A DNA stretch of 64,000 nucleotides from Mortierella sp. BCC40632 (Eukaryota; Mortierellomycota; Mortierellomycetes; Mortierellales; Mortierellaceae): the NCBI GenBank assembly GCA_011634665.1, contig WAEK01000026.1:186001-250000 (forward strand). Direction: 5' to 3'. The number at the start of each line of letters is the position of its first letter. Position 1 is the first letter of the stretch. Of the stretch, positions 1-10,304 are shown piece after piece. A program made the translations under genes and the position numbers. A model generated the notes under the pieces. The model searched no databases. It saw only the letters and a program-made list of their open reading frames with translations, and was not told the origin of the DNA.

Positions 1-1
1 A

Positions 2-821
2 CTGTTCTTGACCATGGAAACAAACCCCAAGGTGCCAGTGAATTTGCTCCGTCTCTCGCGTGTACTAATGTTCGAGCCTCAGCCCGGTATCAAGGCTAAC
101 TTGCAAGAATCGCTCCGAGGAATTCCCGCCTCGCGACTCAGCAAGGGACCTGCAGAACGTGCTCGTTTGTACTTTATGGTGGCCTGGTTGCATGCCGTCA
201 TTCTGGAGCGTCTGCGGTACATTCCTCTTGGATGGTCCAAGTTGTACGAGTTTAACGACTCGGATCAGGACTGTGCATTGAACACGGTGGATACTTGGGT
301 GGACACAGTCGGAGCAGGACGAGCCAATATTTCGCCAGATCGTATTCCTTGGGATGCCATCCAGTCCTTGTTGAGCCAGTCTGTGTACGGTGGTCGTGTG
401 GATGTTGAGGAAGATCAGCAGTTGTTGGAAAGTTTTGTGAATACCTTCTTCCGATCGCAGTGCTATGACCTTAACTTTAGATTGGTGGAGGCGAGTGAGA
501 GTGATGAGGGATTGGTTGCGCCAGAAGGTACCAAGATGTCTCAGTTCTTGGAATGGGTGAATGACTTGCCCGAACGAGAGCCCCCTACCTGGTTGAGACT
601 TCCTCCGAATGCTGAGCGTGTTCTTTCGACTCATAATGGTAAGTTCTTGTCTTTTCTCTGTCTCATTCCCCCACCCCCCAATTCGTTGGTGAGTATATGT
701 TTCTAAACTATGGGTCCTTTTTTTTTTTTTTTTACAACTTCAAAAACTTATAGCCATCAAGATGCTGTCCAAGGTCAAGAAGATCAAGAGCCTTGTGGAC
801 GACGATGATGATGATGTCTAA
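2..821 (+). CDS. Cytoplasmic dynein heavy chain, C-terminal end (partial at 5')
   Basis: Two exons, 2-638 and 754-821 (phase-1 GT-AG intron 639-753); the gene enters from the left edge. The visible 235 residues match the region after AAA6 in dynein 1 heavy chain: METNPKVPVNLLR, a stretch like GVKANMLRTFSSIPVSR, ERARLYFMVAWLHAVI..ERLRY.PLGWSKLYEF, ISPDRIPWDAIQSLLSQSVYGGRVD and LPPNAERVL. Dynein 1 is the minus-end microtubule motor for nuclear, vesicle and spindle transport. The second exon continues the homology (KMLSKVKKIKSLVDD, where animals have ISKMLKMQMLEDEDD) and then stops after six Asp and a Val. Animal and many fungal heavy chains carry several hundred more residues here. Only about 410 bases separate this stop from the convergent neighbour, so a missing C-terminal domain cannot fit. 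Identity is secure; the early end is read from the sequence. Confidence 0.93.
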
Positions 822-1115
822 AAGAGTCTTCTCCTCCCCCTCCTCCTCTTCCCCTTTTTTTTTGGCAAGGGATTTGAAGTCAAGATAGAGATAGAACGAA
901 AGAGAAGAGAGAGCCTTTGCTGTTTTCAATATTTTTTCTCTCAAATAAGTAAAGCAATTGTCGATAGAAAGCTCAATGGGAGTTTATTACAGGTATTGCT
1001 TGTTCAAGATGGTGGGCTAGCACATGGAGTGGATGGGAGAGAGAGAGATAGATAGACGAGACAAAGGGGTAGTCGATAATTGAAGATGAACTTGGCCGAC
1101 AACGAGAAAAAAAAA

Positions 1116-1152
<37 letters not shown>

Positions 1153-1233
1153 GAAAGAAGGGGGGGCCTTGTCTGTCGAAAGGAAGGGAGGGGGGAGGTT
1201 CCTTTTTTTCTTTCCTTCTTTCTTCTTCATCAT
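822..1233. other. Convergent 3' intergenic region
   Basis: No coding signal. The stretch holds the 3' untranslated regions of the dynein and Sds3-like genes, a run of A at about 1107-1132, and purine-rich GAAAA repeats. Open frames here are low-complexity K/E/F/P artefacts. Confidence 0.6.
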
Positions 1234-2448
1234 TCACTTCTTCTTGACCGAGCCTGACTTTTTGACCGTTCCCGATTTACCAGACTAGAAAAAAAGGACA
1301 AAGGGAATGCCCATCAATATTCGTCATTGTCAGCCTACTTGTATTTTTTTTTTTTTTTTTTCAGAATAATACATTCGACACAGCAGCACAGTCTTTTTGT
1401 GTTTGATTTTGTTTGTTTTTACCTTGCGGATCAAATTCAAATCGTCTAATGCATCCGTATCTGTTGCCAACCATTTTGGTGCTGGTGGTTGAGCGGCTTT
1501 CAAACGCTTGGCATTCTTGGATCCGACCTCGGTCTCTTGACCACGTCGTCTTAGCTTGCGTGTATGATGTGTCCTCGACGTGGGCTCCAGTGCAAAGTCT
1601 GATCGTCATCATCAAGGGTAAGGTGAGAGGAATGAAGAGAGGGTTTACAAAAGTGGATGAGTAAAAGGAGACCAAAAAAAAAAAAAAAGGAAAGGAAAGT
1701 TACCGTTGGTAATATCCAAGTTTTCCTTGTCCTCTCGAAGTGCCCTTCGTTTGCTCTCAATGACGGTCAGCATCTTTTCTCTCAATCCTTCCTGTTCACC
1801 CTGCTTAGCGGAAAAAGAGAAAGTAAAAGGAAGGAAAAAAAAGAAAGTAAAGGGAGATAACGGAATGGTCAGGATTCATTTTTTTTCTTTTTTTTCTTTC
1901 GGTAATACCCTTTTCCCGTGACAAAGAGAGAAAAAAAAAACGAAAATGACGGGTTACCATGTATTCTTCTTCTGCCAATTCGGTCTCAATTTCATAGGCT
2001 TGCTGTGCACACTCGAATTGGTAGTCCCGATAGAGTTTGGAGTTGGCAATTGTGGCCTCACGAGCATAAGCTAAATCCTCGAGCTGATCATGAAAGTCGG
2101 GATGTGCTCCTAAAATATACATTTTTATATACACGGGCGGGTTAGGATCTCCATGTCGATCAATACATAATACTCTTTCACCCTGAAAAAGGGAAAGAGG
2201 GGGCGAGGGGGCGAGATGGTGTTGTCCGGAGGATACCAGCCCCCCCCCTTCCCCTTCTTCTCCTTCCTTTATCCTTTCTCCTTGTGGCCATTTTTTTTTT
2301 TTTTTTTTTTTTTTGGTCAGATATTCATACCGTTAAGAATGGCATCCATCTCTTCCTTGTACCGCGCCATCTGGTAATTAAATACCCTATTTACATCATA
2401 GGAAAGTAGAAAAAGTTGTTTGTCCAAAAACAGTTCAGTGAATAAAAA

Positions 2449-2485
<37 letters not shown>

Positions 2486-3369
2486 GGAGTGGGCGTTCAG
2501 TGGTTATTACGTTTGCTTGTTTTCTTCCAGATCTAGCTCCAGTTTCAAAAGCCGCTCCTGGAACTCTCGTTGGCGTTTCTCCTTCTTGTTCTCCTGTACC
2601 TCTGCGGCCACTATAAGGAATTAAAAAATAAAAAATAAAAAAAAAAGGACATGAGTGTCTCCTCCCCTCCAAATAAGAAAAATAATAAGAGCTGGTAATT
2701 CCAGTGCCCCATTTTGTTTTGTTATTCGTGGAGCCCAATATCAGACACTCGATCTGTGGGTCCTCCATGCATCCCTTTGGAACGTATCGACTTGCTTCCA
2801 CAAAAAAGTGCAATAGTTGGGAAATCTTGCCGCTTTGGTTCCTTTTTACAGTCTTCCAGCTCAAAAAGAGTTTCTTTTTCTTCTTCTTCTTCTTCTTTCT
2901 CCCTCCTCCTTCTCCCTTTCTGCTTACCATCCGAGGTGGCATCAAAGTCTTCGCCCAAGAGACTACGTCCATCCTCTCCATCATATTCCATCGCACCATC
3001 AAACGCCGAATCCTGTTCATCCATTTCAGAGATGAATCCTCCTCCTGCTGTGTAACTGTCCTCACTCTCTGAAGGCACTTCGTATTGATTTTGGTTTCCT
3101 GAACTACTAGTACCCGTCAAAGATTTATTCTTGGACGTGCTCGAGGTATTGCCCGTCGTATGATCGGCTCGATTGGAACGAGCATTGGCACTGTTTCCTG
3201 AACCTGACCCTCCTGCTCCTGCTCCTGCTCCACTGGTTCCAGCATTCTTCTTAGAGGAAGAGGATGTGGAATGGTTGGCGCCATGTTGTCCATGACCAGC
3301 GTTCTGGTGGCTGTGGTGGTGTTTCGAGTCTGATGCTGCTGAGGATGCAGACTTGTGGGCAGGAGGCAT
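1234..3369 (-). CDS. SDS3: Sds3/BRMS1-family histone deacetylase complex subunit
   Basis: Seven exons: 3369-2928, 2610-2511, 2386-2331, 2109-1958, 1800-1704, 1598-1423, 1284-1234. The joined frame encodes 357 residues. Residues 1-147 are a disordered Ser/Gly/Asn-rich acidic leader. The following roughly 150 residues are a charged coiled coil typical of Sds3 (FQERLLKLELDLEENK, YQMARYKEEMDAILNG, LAYAREATIANSKLYRDYQ, LREKMLTVIESKRRAL), then TRKLRRRG, the basic signature of Sds3/SUDS3. A short Lys-rich tail ends in three Lys. Family members scaffold the Sin3-Rpd3 large HDAC complex in the nucleus. The C-terminal Sin3-binding part of animal SUDS3 is not seen. Start chosen at the first ATG of the exon that keeps frame through all splices. 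The family call rests on motif order, without a database search. Confidence 0.82.
2452..2482. repeat. (GA)n microsatellite in SDS3 intron
   Basis: A GA dinucleotide tract of about 30 bases lies between exons 2 and 3 of the Sds3-like gene; on the coding strand it is a (TC)n pyrimidine run shortly after the donor. Confidence 0.85.
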
Positions 3370-3876
3370 TTTTTCTTTCTTTCTTTCTTCTTGTTCGTCC
3401 TTTTTTTTTCCTTTTTTCTTGGTAGAAAGGGAGGGAGGTTGAGTAGGTTGAAATAGTCGGGGAAAACGGAAAAGTTTGGGTTCTTCTCGAGAAAAGCCTT
3501 CAAGGAGAAGGAATGTCGAGCCCAGGTGTGAAATAGGACAAAGTCTTTTTTTTTGAGTAAAAAGAAAAGAAAAGGTGGGCCTAGTAAAAGGATGTATGTG
3601 TGTGTGCGTGACAGAAACGGGCTGGGAAGAGAAAAGTGTGGTGCCTGGGTGTAGAAATGTAGCTTTGTGCTGTCACGAACGTGCTATTTTCTTTCGTCTT
3701 TTTTTTTTTTTTATAAGACCTGTGAGAAGGAGTCTTCTTCTAAGTAGGGTTCAGCAATGCGTGCATTGAGTGGACAGGGAAAGGGAACAGACGAGCGACA
3801 AAGCGAGAAAAATGAATGAAAGAAAGAAAAAGCTGTAGGCGTAGATGTCTTCTATAGGCAGTAGAATGGATGAGAT

Positions 3877-3913
<37 letters not shown>

Positions 3914-4161
3914 AGAGAGAGAGAGAGGGAGCGAGAGAGGGAGAGAATTCGTTCCCGCGACTGTCGAACAAGCGCTCGTGGCTTGGGTGCTCCTTGCGGG
4001 AGGAGAGCAGAGGAGAATAGAGGAGAGGCAAAGAAGTGGTGGCACCCCACTCCATTGGAGAGTGTCAGTCTCTCTTTATTTTATATGAACAACCTCTGCC
4101 ACATTGGCCCACCCAAGCAAGTGGGTCGCGCGACTCGAGGGTCGGCCTGTGGTTTCTAAAA
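3370..4161. other. Intergenic spacer, SDS3 promoter side
   Basis: No gene supported. It contains the Sds3 upstream region, with pyrimidine-rich coding-strand sequence at about 3369-3420, and an A33 run at 3879-3911 followed by a GA-rich stretch. Open frames here are driven by the homopolymer. Confidence 0.55.
3879..3911. repeat. A33 homopolymer followed by GA-rich tract
   Basis: Thirty-three consecutive A then a GA/GGGA-rich stretch to about 3945; spacer between two minus-strand genes. It creates spurious poly-Lys/poly-Phe open frames. Confidence 0.9.
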
Positions 4162-4531
4162 CTACGCACTACCCTTGGCCTCATCCTCAGTTATCTCCTG
4201 GATCTTGGGTGCTGTACCTGACCAGGTGGATGGCTCGTATTCGGATCCTTTGCTCTGAGACGCATGGGTGGCCTGTGCTGATGATGACGATGACGACGCT
4301 GCTGCCGCTTCCTCGTTCTGCCTTTCTTCGTCATCAATAATCCTGCCTCGGTTCAAAAATCCGCCCATTGACTTTCGTTGCTTCTCTGTCGCCTCTCTAG
4401 TCAACTTTTTGATCTTTTCCAACTCGGCTTTTACTCCAGGGACTAAAGAATGAAAGAGAGTGAAAGCGAGAGTAGAGTAAAGCAAAGCAAAGCACGCGTT
4501 GTTTTAGTCTAAACCATTCAGTTGTTATTGC

Positions 4532-4565
<34 letters not shown>

Positions 4566-5291
4566 CAACAGCGAGAAAGACAACACCTCAGTAGCTTCTT
4601 TACCCTTGTCACCAAGACTGTTCAAGTCCGTTTCAGCTCCGGCCAGGTTGCCATCGGCAAGCTTGGCCTGTGCCCGACGGAACTTGGCCTTGACATTGTT
4701 GGGATCTTGAGCCAGGGCCGAGTTGGCGTTCTCGATGGCACGTGGATAGTTCTTATTCTTGAGGTGACATGCTGACATATTGGAGTACACTACCGAGAGA
4801 TGACCCTTGATCTCTGTTCGTTGTTCCTCACTGACCGTGTTTTGTTCCGGTTTCATGGTGGACATCATGGGAAGGCCTGCCATCTGATTGTCCAGACCAC
4901 GTAGACCGAGTAGAGCCTAGAAAATTGCGTATATATGAGTGGGTGAATGAGGCGCATCCCTAGTTAGTAGCTGCTGAATGCAATCGTTACGACGCTCTTC
5001 TCCTGGTGTGCTGAAGCGAGATGAGCTCTTACAAGGTGATAGTGTGTCAAGGCTACATGGGCGTGGTGGAATAAAAGAAAAGAGAAGGATGGAAGACATT
5101 GATTTAGCAACAGGCTCATCTATGGCGATTTAAATTGTCCAAAGCAGACCATACTAATGGCTGCTCGTCATGCTTGTCTAGTCAAATAATGAGCGGCTAC
5201 CTTTCTTATTGTCGCCTTGCTTGAATGCCTCGTTGCCGAGGTCTTTGTTTGCAAGGGCAGCATTGATTTTGTCACGCAGTAATGAAGACAT
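4162..5291 (-). CDS. TPR protein of the TTC9/FKBP-like co-chaperone type
   Basis: Four exons: 5291-5201, 5052-5033, 4916-4604, 4442-4162; 234 residues. The second exon is only 20 bases and supplies the start of the first TPR helix pair, giving GNEAFKQGDNKKALTHYHLA followed by LLGLRGLDNQM. TPRs 2-3 follow: SVVYSNMSACHLKNKNYPRA and AQDPNNVKAKFRRAQAKLAD. After the TPR block come a basic helix (KIKKLTREATEKQRKSMGGF) and an acidic Ser/Ala-rich tail. This layout is that of TTC9 proteins and the TPR half of FKBP co-chaperones, but no peptidyl-prolyl isomerase domain is present. A role binding Hsp90/Hsp70 C-termini in the cytosol is inferred from the family. The donor of exon 3 was set at a G|GTAAAG site because the alternative at GAG|GTGTTG breaks the frame. 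Confidence 0.8.
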
Positions 5292-5556
5292 TGTCTTTTT
5301 TTTCTTTCTTCAAGTGGTGGAAACGGAGATTGTCACAGGAGCAGAGAATAAAGAAAAAAAGAGAGCAAAATGGAAACCCAGAAAAAAAAATAATATCCCT
5401 ATCGAATAGTGAATGGTCAAGGGCAGAGCACAGGCTTCGCCTTGAGCATTTTTTTTTTTTTTTATTCTTTTTTTTTTTTTATTCTTTTTTTACTGGAGCC
5501 TTTGCCAAGGAGGCGCTGCAGGCACGACGCCACCAACGAGTAACTTCACTCCTATA

Positions 5557-5955
5557 TTAGTATTTTAAAATGATGTAGAAGGCGTGGATGATTCCTAGAG
5601 TACGAGAAGTGAAAGAAAAAGAAAAGAAAAAAAGACATGAGTCTGCTGCACAATAGCAACACGCCAGTATACCAAACTACCAAAAGTGACTGGGGGAGAC
5701 CATACCAGGGATGTATCCAAGGATTGTTAACAGGATGTTGATGAGAAGATCGCTACCGCATCCTTTCTATTGGTTGGGAAGAGAGAGAGAGACAAGAGCC
5801 AAGAAATGCCAAGGACGTGTTAGCTGGACTGCGGAAGTTCGGTGGCAAGCTGACGAGAGAGTCAGAGAAGAGATACTTGCCTCGAGAAAGACACCGATAG
5901 GTGGGAGGATGACGGCAAAAATAAACTTGAAGATATCGCTGCAGGTGAGGGCCAT
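5557..5955 (-). CDS. PMP3: Plasma membrane proteolipid Pmp3 (UPF0057)
   Basis: Three exons: 5955-5881, 5766-5706, 5594-5557; 57 residues, the usual length of this family. Two membrane segments are clear: FKFIFAVILPPIGVFL and DLLINILLTILGYIPGIIHA, with the family hallmarks LPP.GVFL, a Gly-Cys-Gly turn and the ILG..PG..HA..II end. Pmp3 proteins sit in the plasma membrane and affect membrane potential and cation tolerance; that function is from the family. Intron 1 begins GCAAGT rather than GT, and only this GC-AG splice joins FLE to KGCGSDLL, the conserved loop. The start is the only ATG before the first membrane segment. Confidence 0.93.
5767..5880 (-). other. GC-AG intron in PMP3
   Basis: On the coding strand the exon ends CTCGAG and the intron starts GCAAGT, ending CCAATAG. 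No GT donor nearby keeps the conserved Pmp3 loop in frame. GCAAGT after AG is the classical consensus for minor GC donors spliced by the U2 machinery. Confidence 0.85.
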
Positions 5956-7269
5956 GGTGAAAGAGTGAGTAAGTGGGTGAGAGTGTGTTCTGGCGATGGA
6001 GAATGAGTGGGACAATGAGTGAAATGGAGAGAAAGAAAGAAGGAAAAGGAATGGAGTATCTCCTATTGCGGTGAGGAGAGGAGCCCTTTTATTTGAGTAC
6101 GGCGGGAAGTTTGGACCCATCCAAGTTCAGACCAGAAGACCAAAAGGACAACATGTCAGTCGCTCGTCATCGCTGCTTGCACTTGAACGCGCGCCAATCC
6201 TGGCTCACGCTCAAACACGCTTGTCCCGCATCCAAGGGGATCCCTCTCATGGGTTCGTGAGGGTGCCCCAGGCTATCCTGGTTGCACTTGATATTCTCTC
6301 TATTCACTCAATCGCGCATTTTTTTTTTTTTTTTTTCACACGTTCCACCACACCCACAGGGTCCATGCCGTCATCCTTTCGAGTCAAGTCTTGCTGCTCT
6401 TCTTCCATCCACTTACCTAACACATTCACTCTCACTCTCTCAGTACTTGGCCTTTCTCTCCTTTTCTTTTGCTCGTCTTGACAAGCTTTGAAGGATCCAA
6501 GACTCATACGTTGACTAGGATTTTCATCTGTCCTGAACGTCTTTCAAAAAAAAAAAAAAAAAAAAAAAGAAAAGGTTGCTCAGACAGGCGTAGTTGTACT
6601 ACTGGGCGCAAATAGTAAACTATTGGGCTGAATTGGTTTATTGGCTAAGCTGTCTTGAAGAAGGAGCCTCATGGGTCCTGGGAGAAGAAGAAGGACGACG
6701 AGGAGGAGAGAACAGCCCATCGCGATCAAGCTCATTACCACGCATCCAAGGCAACGGCGGGCGCAGGGCGTTTCTTAACCCGCATTCCTCAACCAACAGT
6801 TCACACAGCATATCTAAAACAGCCATGGTTGTCCCTGTGATAGATGAGGACAGCAGAGTATGGTATGTGGGAATGTGTGCATTGGAGGATGGCCTGTCGA
6901 AGAAGGCAGGAGAGGAGTGTAAATATGGCTGTTGTGATGCGAAGAAGGAAAAAAAGCAAAAGCCAACCTGATCGAGCGGAGCTGGATTCTCTCTGGCTGA
7001 TGCGCTGGCGCCCAGATCTCGGCCGATCTCTCAAGCTGGCTAGCCTAGAGTTGGTCAATCCTCCCGAGGAAGAGAAGGAGGACCGGTGGACTGGGAGACT
7101 GGGAGACTGGGAGACTGGAGGAGGAACTCGGTCTCGTGGCTTTCTCTCTTTCTCTTTCCGCTCCTCTCGGAAAAATTTCCACCCAAAAAAAAAAAAAAAA
7201 AAAAAAAAGTGGGCTTCCAGCTGGCTTTGTTTTCTTTCTCTCTCTCTCGTCTTGACGGGAATCGTTTCA
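5956..7269. other. Intergenic spacer between PMP3 and TAD2
   Basis: Divergent promoter region for Pmp3 (-) and Tad2 (+). It holds homopolymers (T at about 6320-6336, A at about 6546-6568, A at about 7186-7208) and a short GGGAGACT repeat near 7098-7120. An open frame in phase with Tad2 extends upstream to about 6844 but has no conserved content. No gene supported. Confidence 0.5.
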
Positions 7270-8452
7270 ATGGAGGGAATCGAGACAGAGAGCACGGATA
7301 ATAATGAGATCATTGTCCAGGATGATGCAGTCCATTACAGTCACATGAGAGCCGCTTTAGATCTGGTACCGGACACACACACAAAAGTCCCCCAACACCC
7401 ATTTACTGCATTCTCTCCATCCAATTCATCGACGCACTGACCTTTTTTCTCTTTACTTCTTCTTCTGGACACAAAGGCATTGGAGGCTCACTCCGTAGGC
7501 GAAGTGCCAGTCGGTTGCGTCTTTGTCCATAAGCCAAGTGGAAAGATCATTGGCAGAGGAAGGAACAGGACCAACGAAAGTCTCAATGTATGGAGTAACC
7601 CTGGTGATACTTTCTACCATGTCAAGCAGTGGGAACACCATGCAGCGGCCCAGAACGTGTTTTCCCCATTTTCTTGACCAGTTTTGAACCTCCTCACCAT
7701 CACTCGTATCATAGGGAACTCGCCATGCAGAGTTTGAGGCAATCGATATGATCTTGTCTCAGGAAGAATATCGTGTCCAGGCCGAAGACCCAGAGGCACA
7801 CTTCTGGAAGGATGTTACACTCTATGTTACTATTGAGCCATGTGTCATGTGTGCTAGCGCGCTCCGACAATTAGGTATGCCAATGTGGATCACGCAAACG
7901 CTTTGAATAACGATGTACGTTGAGATCATCCCACTCCTAGTATTCTTCTAACTTCTTTGACTTTATCATTGACCACAGGCATCGGAAGCGTGTATTTTGG
8001 AGCTGGAAATGACCGCTTCGGAGGCAACGGATCAGTCTTCCACATCCATACCGAGTAAGACCACTTTGTTCTAAAAAAAATCGCTCTTCTGTAGTCTTCC
8101 ACCTACCGAACGACTGATGTACAGACACTGTGATTAATGGGGATGAACAATCATGATCTTGATTGACGTTCTAGTACATCTCTTCCACACTCACCTTACC
8201 CCTCAAAAGGAGGATACTATCGAAGCGAGGCTATTATGGTACTCCGCAAGTTCTACATTGGCGAGAACACCCATGGTACGGACTTCTCTTCCTACTTTCA
8301 CTTTCACTTTCGTTTTTTTTTTTGTGCACTCGTGGATGAATACCATCTATTCAACCAGTCCTTTAATGTGAGAAACTTCTCTTCCTCCTCCTGGTGAAAT
8401 AGCTCCGGAGCCAAAGAAGAAAAAGAACCGTGTTCTAAAAGAGACGGTCTAG
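7270..8452 (+). CDS. TAD2: tRNA-specific adenosine-34 deaminase catalytic subunit Tad2
   Basis: Six exons: 7270-7365, 7477-7587, 7715-7874, 7979-8054, 8175-8275, 8403-8452; 197 residues. It is a CDA-fold zinc deaminase: EVPVGCVFV opens the fold, TRHAEFEAI supplies the zinc His and the catalytic Glu, and EPCVMCASALRQLG the two zinc Cys. Then GIGSVYFGAGNDRFGGNGS, GGYYRSEAIMVLRKFYI and the basic C-terminal APEPKKKKNRVLKE follow, as in yeast Tad2. With Tad3 it converts A34 to inosine in tRNA anticodons. The HAE motif with Glu present marks this as the active Tad2 subunit. Start: ATG at 7270 gives a family-like short leader; the frame is open upstream, so an earlier start is possible. Confidence 0.95.
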
Positions 8453-9247
8453 TGGATCCGGATTGAGTCCAGAGCTATGGAGAAGGAAAAGAAACTATAG
8501 GGTACATCCTGGTACATCCTTTTTCCTGCTTTCCTACAACATGCAGGATTCATCTGGGAAAGAAAGAAAGAAGAAAAAAAAAAGAAAGAAAGGCAGCATG
8601 AACGAAACGAAGGAAGATCCAACTCTGGCTATTCGAGATAGATATCTCGGATTGGATTGTCGAAACACATTGCCAAATAGACCTTTATTTGTCAATTGCA
8701 CTCTTGCGTACACTTTTTTCTTTTTTGCTTCTTTCTAGGCATTCAGAACCTCGTACTTTGCTTTGATCTATAATCCAGAGCGAGGTTTGAAAAGGCTGAA
8801 CAGCAGATCCAAAAAATAATAATAGTAATAAATAATAAAAGTGTGTTACATTCTTGGCGGACCGAAGGATGACCACGAAGAACACTGGAAGTGGAATAAT
8901 GGGCGCCGTACCTAAACCATAGTTTATTGAGATACCAAGTAAGGTGGTAAGAAGAGGATTACTTTGCATAGCACCAAAGAAGACTCTTTCATTCTTCAAC
9001 CGTTCCCTGCATTGCGGTATCCGAAATCAGTGATAGAAAACGCAGTCCTATTTTTTTTTTTTTTTTTTTTTTTGTTTTGGGCGCTTCCCTTCAAAGACAT
9101 GGGTACACCAGCACAGCTCCTGTCCATTGGAAAACCCGAGCAGCATTTCTCCGGCATCCAGGACGGATTCCTCAAAATAACTTTCAGTGGAGCCAACGCA
9201 TAGGACGGGAAGACAGGAGCATAGACTAATAGCAATCACAAATAGTA
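8453..9247. other. Intergenic spacer between TAD2 and LAS1
   Basis: No gene supported. Minus-strand frames at 8685-8999 and 9048-9332 encode hydrophobic stretches (for example AWVISAPLLFVIAIS and GTAPIIPLPVFFVVILR), separated by a T23 run at about 9051-9073. I recognise no family in them and could not join them by convincing splice sites. Confidence 0.45.
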
Positions 9248-10004
9248 ATGGCGCCGAGATTACCCAAGCCTGTGCCCTGGCATTCAGCTGAGGAATTGAC
9301 TCAGGTTCATTCATGGTTCTATCCTCCTTCAACTGAGGATGGTTCGCCTAATATCCAAGCTCAGGAGTGTGCTCTGCGGCGTGTAAGCGATACCGGTTTC
9401 TAGCTCTCTCAAAGGAGGGGAGGAATAGGAGAAGAGACGTTATAGAGCTCGTCCCCTCATAACTCCATGCTTGTAATAATAAGCCGAAACCAGATCGATT
9501 CAAACCTTCCTCTCTTTCTCTCGCTTCTTTCTTCCAATTCTGTCTGCTGGACTCGACCATTTCACGACAACAATTCTGAAATCAATGGAATCATAGGTCA
9601 AGGCTTGGGAAGCTCGGGGAAAACTACCTCATGCGATCGATTCGACAGCATCATTTGTTCAGGCCATTGTCAGGGACTGGACCATGTCTTCTACAGATCA
9701 GGAACTCCGTCTGCTCTACTCCATGGTCTTTATCCGATTCGTCAACGGCTATGTCGATGCTTTCCAACAGTCCAAGTCTGCAAAGTCAATAGCCTATCTT
9801 GCGGTAGAAAAAGTTGGAATGCCCGTCTGGTTCGTAGAATTGAGACATACAGCAACGCACGATTATCTGCCTAGTCTAACCATTCTTCGGAGTGCTACAA
9901 ATCAGGTATGGAGGGACAACATTTGAGTGATCGGCCTAAGGGGAGGGGGGGCAGCCCAATTGACTGCAGGATATTCTTGTTAATTCTATGCTTACCAGAC
10001 GTTT

Positions 10005-10091
<87 letters not shown>

Positions 10092-10271
10092 CTCCTTGTT
10101 CTTAGGCATTGAGTTGGATCAATGATAATTACTGGATGCCACAACTTGCAGCGATCAGGCGGGACGAAGAACCAAGCCCCGAGGTGAAATCAGCAATGAA
10201 AGAGGACATTCGTGCAATAGTCGAGAGCTACAGGAACACCAAGGAGTCTCAGATCGAAGGTAAGAAAAGAA

Positions 10272-10304
<33 letters not shown>

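Noticed and set aside
4557..4603. Continuation of TPR exon 3 past GACAAGG to GAG|GTGTTG
   Set aside because: That donor puts the next exon out of frame (immediate stop); the G|GTAAAG donor keeps frame and consensus.
6844..7269. Upstream in-frame extension of TAD2
   Set aside because: Open by chance through purine-rich sequence; it encodes low-complexity residues and a poly-Lys run, and Tad2 proteins are short at the N-terminus.
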